A DNA stretch of 64,000 bases, taken from Mycteria americana (lineage: Eukaryota > Chordata > Aves > Ciconiiformes > Ciconiidae). Shown here piece after piece: positions 61,483-64,000 of the stretch. The notes beneath the pieces are model-generated. The model saw only the letters and a list, made by a program, of their open reading frames with translations, was not told the DNA's origin and did no database searches. Both the position numbers and the translations under genes were made by a program. The stretch is from NCBI RefSeq assembly GCF_035582795.1, contig NC_134373.1, positions 13,476,001 to 13,540,000 on the forward strand, written 5' to 3'. Numbering within the stretch: position 1 is the stretch's first letter; each line of letters begins with the position of its first letter.

Positions 61483-62103
61483 AGGCAGATTTCCTTTTGC
61501 CCATGTGAAATCTGGAAAGCCACTTGTAGATGAGTTTTCTTTAAATGCTTTCATGGTTTGAGGTAGCTGTTGTTCTGCAGTAGCTGATGGAGCCATCACA
61601 GACTTGTTGAATGATTTCTTTGGCTTGCTGTCATGCTCTTTTTCCTGCTCCGCTTTCTGCTTCAAGTTTTCCTTATTAGGGGACAACACAGATGATTTTG
61701 AATCCTTGGACCCCACAGCATGTAATGTTGAAAGAGCTGGTTCAGCATACTTTCCATGTTTTTTCTTTACAACATCACTAGATTTCCTCAAACTAGTTTG
61801 TTTTTCCTTCTTAAGCTGTGTACTTGTTAATATTTGACCCAGATGTTGGTGGCATGGCACAGTGCATTTCTTAGGAGCCTTGCTACGTTGCTTGTCTTTT
61901 GACTTCCAGTCAGGATCTCTTGACTTTTCTTTTTCCTCTTGCTTGGCTTGTAAAAAGACACATTTTAAGCAATTTGCTGGAAAGGAGAGCCATGGCCTAC
62001 GAGGGTATTCTGCTTGAATAATAGCATCACAAGCATTTAAAATGGAAGAAGAATTTACTGTTTCAGATATTTCTTCTTGCTCTTTTATCATGAGACTTTT
62101 GTT
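61483..62103 (-). CDS. Main exon of an unidentified lysine/serine-rich protein
   Basis: A 621-nt open exon on the minus strand, from an acceptor at AATTGTTAG/AAC to a good donor (CTGCCT/GTAAGAA), phase 0 at both ends, 207 codons. An ATG lies at 62091. The left part is ordered-looking (ACDAIIQAEYPRRPWLSFPA, then a Cys-x-x-Cys in CLKC). The rest is highly charged and probably disordered, with basic clusters (KSKDKQRSKAPKK, KKKHGK) that could be nuclear localisation signals and a second CxxxC (CTVPC). I do not recognise the family. By human synteny the slot beyond STRADB is C2CD6/TMEM237 on this strand, but I see no C2 domain or membrane segment, so I give no name. Confidence 0.5.
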
Positions 62104-62269
62104 CTAACAATTTCAAAATCTTTTATTGACTGTGCTATTTCTTTTTTTGCCCTTTCTTTTTTCAGAAGTGGTTGTTAGTTGTTTTGAGGGATTTTTGGTT
62201 TTTTGTGGGTTTTGGTTTGGGTTGTTTGTTTGTTGGGATGGGGGGTTTTTGTTTGTTTGTATTTTTTTT

Positions 62270-62433
62270 CCCCCAAAGTAAACTGTTTGTTTTTCACTGT
62301 GTAGGTTAACATCTATCAGTGGGTGTGGAAATTTATCCACAGGAAAATCTTGGGGTTTTTTTTCCTTGTTTCTCTTATTATTATCTGTCCGAGGCCTGCC
62401 TGTATGAATCTGAAAAGCCGTGCTCTCTTCCAT
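62270..62433 (-). CDS. Possible N-terminal exon of the unidentified gene
   Basis: ATG at 62433 in a reasonable context (AAAATGG), followed by MEESTAFQIHTGRPRTDN and PHPLIDVNLHSEKQ. The downstream continuation of the frame to 62113 is purine-rich low complexity (N/P/Q/K) and probably intron. Acceptor candidates lie upstream at about 62490 (AAATTTCAG). No convincing donor: GAT/GTTAAC (about 62311) and ACA/GTGAAA are both weak. Confidence 0.3.
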
Positions 62434-62859
62434 TTTATTGAATACAGTACAGGAAATCAGTACAGGAAACTGCCTTAGCTAGGGGGGACTCTGAAATTTC
62501 TTAAGTTTGAAGAAAAGATTACATAAATTTAAAATGCAGAACTAAAACACATAGTTTTGTTCATGTGTAGGAACATACGGGAATGTTTTCTTTTTGACTG
62601 GGTTTCCTGTTTCGACTGCAGCTACTACATAGGCATGCATTAGCTGCCACTACCAAATAAAGGCGGATGGAAAAGGCAGAGGAATCCAGGTCTGTTCCCA
62701 TCAAGAAAGAAGTCTTTTCATCCCCAGATGAGGCAGGGATGGAAACTAGTCTGTTAAGCGGGCAGGCTTCCCTCCTTGTTTCCCTTCCACAGGCACACCA
62801 GCCTGCAGTGACACCCAGTAAAAGGAAAGACCGTGCTCAGGCACAGCGGGGCAGGATAA

Positions 62860-63250
62860 AGCGGCTCCTTCCCCCGATCCCGTTGCCGCCGTGGGGGCTG
62901 ACGGGCCCTACCCGCCGATCGCCCGGCTCCTCCTCTCCCGCGGCGCCGCCCGCACCTCCAAAGCCAGCGTGCCGCCTTCTGCTCGGCCCCCTCCTGCTTG
63001 AGGTCGAGGGACTGCAGCGACAGCTCCCCGGCCCGCAGGAGGCAGAAGGCGGCGAGCAGCGGGGCTCGGGGCAGCGCACGCGGCCCTGCCGCCTCCTTCC
63101 CGCCGGGACATGGCGGCCCCGCCACCGCCCCCCCAACGGCCGTTGCGCGCGGGGCGCCTCCTGCCGGCGCGGCGCGAGGGGGCGGCGGGCAACGGCTCCG
63201 GGCTGAGGTGGAGGGGGGGTACGAAATAGTCAGTAATCGGTAAATAAATG
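62860..63250 (-). promoter_or_regulatory. CpG island, promoter and first exon of the minus-strand gene
   Basis: GC-rich, CpG-dense block at the 5' side of the minus-strand gene. On the minus strand a perfect Kozak/YY1-like GCCGCCATGTCC lies at 63117-63106, and a donor-like GGAG/GTGCGG at about 62961. The ATG would open an arginine/alanine-rich frame typical of GC-rich chance. Whether this exon is coding is unclear. Confidence 0.5.
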
Positions 63251-63864
63251 GACCGGGGAGGGGTCGACGACACACAACTTGGCCCCGAGAGGGGGGATCA
63301 GGGAAAAAACATCCCCAAAAGCACCTGTCCGAGAAGCAGCAGCCGGCGGGGTTCGTGTGGCAGGGCAATGGGCCTCACTCATCCGGGAGCCCTCCTCCCT
63401 GACCTCCGTGAAGAGAGCGAGCAGCCCCGGGTGGGCACAGAACATTAATAACACCCAGGAAAAAAAGAGACTTTCTCTAAGTGTCTGTGGACTTACAGAC
63501 CAATTTCAAGCGCAGCTGCACTGAGGAATACAACAAAATCTTCTACACCACTATGAGGAAAAAGGAAGAGAAAGGTAAGGCTTAGCAATAAATATGTACC
63601 TGATGATTTACTCTATTCTCCCAAAGCCTTCAGTCATTTAAATTAATTCTGCTGCAAATATGCAAGTGAATAATTCTGACCTGACCATAACCCTCCTGAA
63701 GTTTACCTCAGCAATACCAAAAAAGCTTTAAAAGACACTTACTTTTCAAATTAATGCCACCTGGCTTCATGCTGAGAAGCTGAGTTGAGAGAGTAACATT
63801 TAAAAGAACAAACAACTGGAATTTAACCAAATTGTAACTGACTGCCTTTTAAGAAGCAAAATAA
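63251..63864. other. Intergenic sequence upstream of the minus-strand gene
   Basis: Nothing recognised. GC content falls from the island to AT-rich sequence by about 63550. Short frames only. Confidence 0.4.
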
Positions 63865-64000
63865 GACCAGTTTAGCTTAGAAGGGACTCTGGAGGCCCAT
63901 CTGGTCCAACCCTTGCTCAGGCTGCACGCGGCTCTGTCCACCCAAGTCCAGAGCAGCTCCAGGGATGGAGCTCCCACAGCCCCTCTGCGCCCCCACATCC
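63865..64000 (-). mobile_element. CR1 LINE fragment, antisense, cut by the window end
   Basis: GAAGGGACTCTGGAGGCCCA, CTGGTCCAACCC and CCAGGGATGGAGCTCCCACA are the reverse complement of CR1 3' sequence (compare the + strand element at 603-2024). It starts near 63865 without the terminal octamers and is more diverged than the first copy. Confidence 0.8.

Noticed and set aside
62667-63368. Several long frames on both strands in the 63-kb CpG island
   Set aside because: Overlapping frames on both strands with Arg/Pro/Ala/Gly bias; a chance effect of GC-rich sequence. Only the minus-strand Kozak ATG at 63117 is kept as a possible first exon.
1-64000. CRISPR array, bacterial operon, tRNA or rRNA genes
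   Set aside because: No regularly spaced repeats, no cloverleaf or rRNA core sequence recognised; the window is vertebrate nuclear DNA.

Overview
The window is nuclear DNA from a bird. The evidence is CR1 LINE sequence with the avian 3' octamer end (ATTCTATG repeats), avian ERV/LTR sequence, widely spaced short exons with GT/AG borders, and CpG-rich promoters. The gene order CASP8 (+), TRAK2 (-), STRADB (+), then a minus-strand gene matches the vertebrate 2q33-type block near the human ALS2 region. I cannot name the species.

Layout. 1-3180: a degraded endogenous retrovirus (gag-like segment plus a probable 3' LTR) split by a 5'-truncated CR1 LINE. 3181-7100: intergenic, no gene seen. 7302-12788: complete CASP8 coding region in 8 exons, poly(A) signal at 13155. 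13190-17340: intergenic, with a solo ERV-type LTR at 15272-15871. About 17340-46960: TRAK2 on the minus strand, with the stop at 20836, 15 coding exons and the start at 39389. Its long 5' intron reaches a CpG island. An LTR with a 145-bp tandem duplication lies in one intron. Another LTR and a 106-bp inverted repeat lie in the 5' intron. About 46.8-47.5 kb: a CpG island that looks like a shared TRAK2/STRADB promoter. 49446-55300: complete STRADB coding region in 11 exons. 60.0-63.2 kb: a minus-strand gene that I do not recognise, lysine/serine-rich, apparently frameshifted in its last exon, with a CpG-island promoter. 63865-64000: an antisense CR1 fragment running off the end.

Function. CASP8 is the initiator caspase of death-receptor apoptosis. 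TRAK2 is the kinesin/dynein-Miro adaptor for mitochondrial transport. STRADB is the pseudokinase partner of LKB1/MO25. They are neighbours by conserved synteny, not an operon. TRAK2 and STRADB probably share a divergent promoter. CASP8 and TRAK2 are convergent.

No undescribed defence or mobile system stands out. The most notable points are the unidentified 60-63 kb gene with two overlapping open frames, the apparent loss of the mammalian-type TRAK2 start, a candidate in-frame TRAK2 cassette exon, the 106-bp inverted repeat, and ZNF143-type elements in two promoters. Exon borders were placed by eye from splice signals, reading phase and remembered family sequence. No alignment was run.
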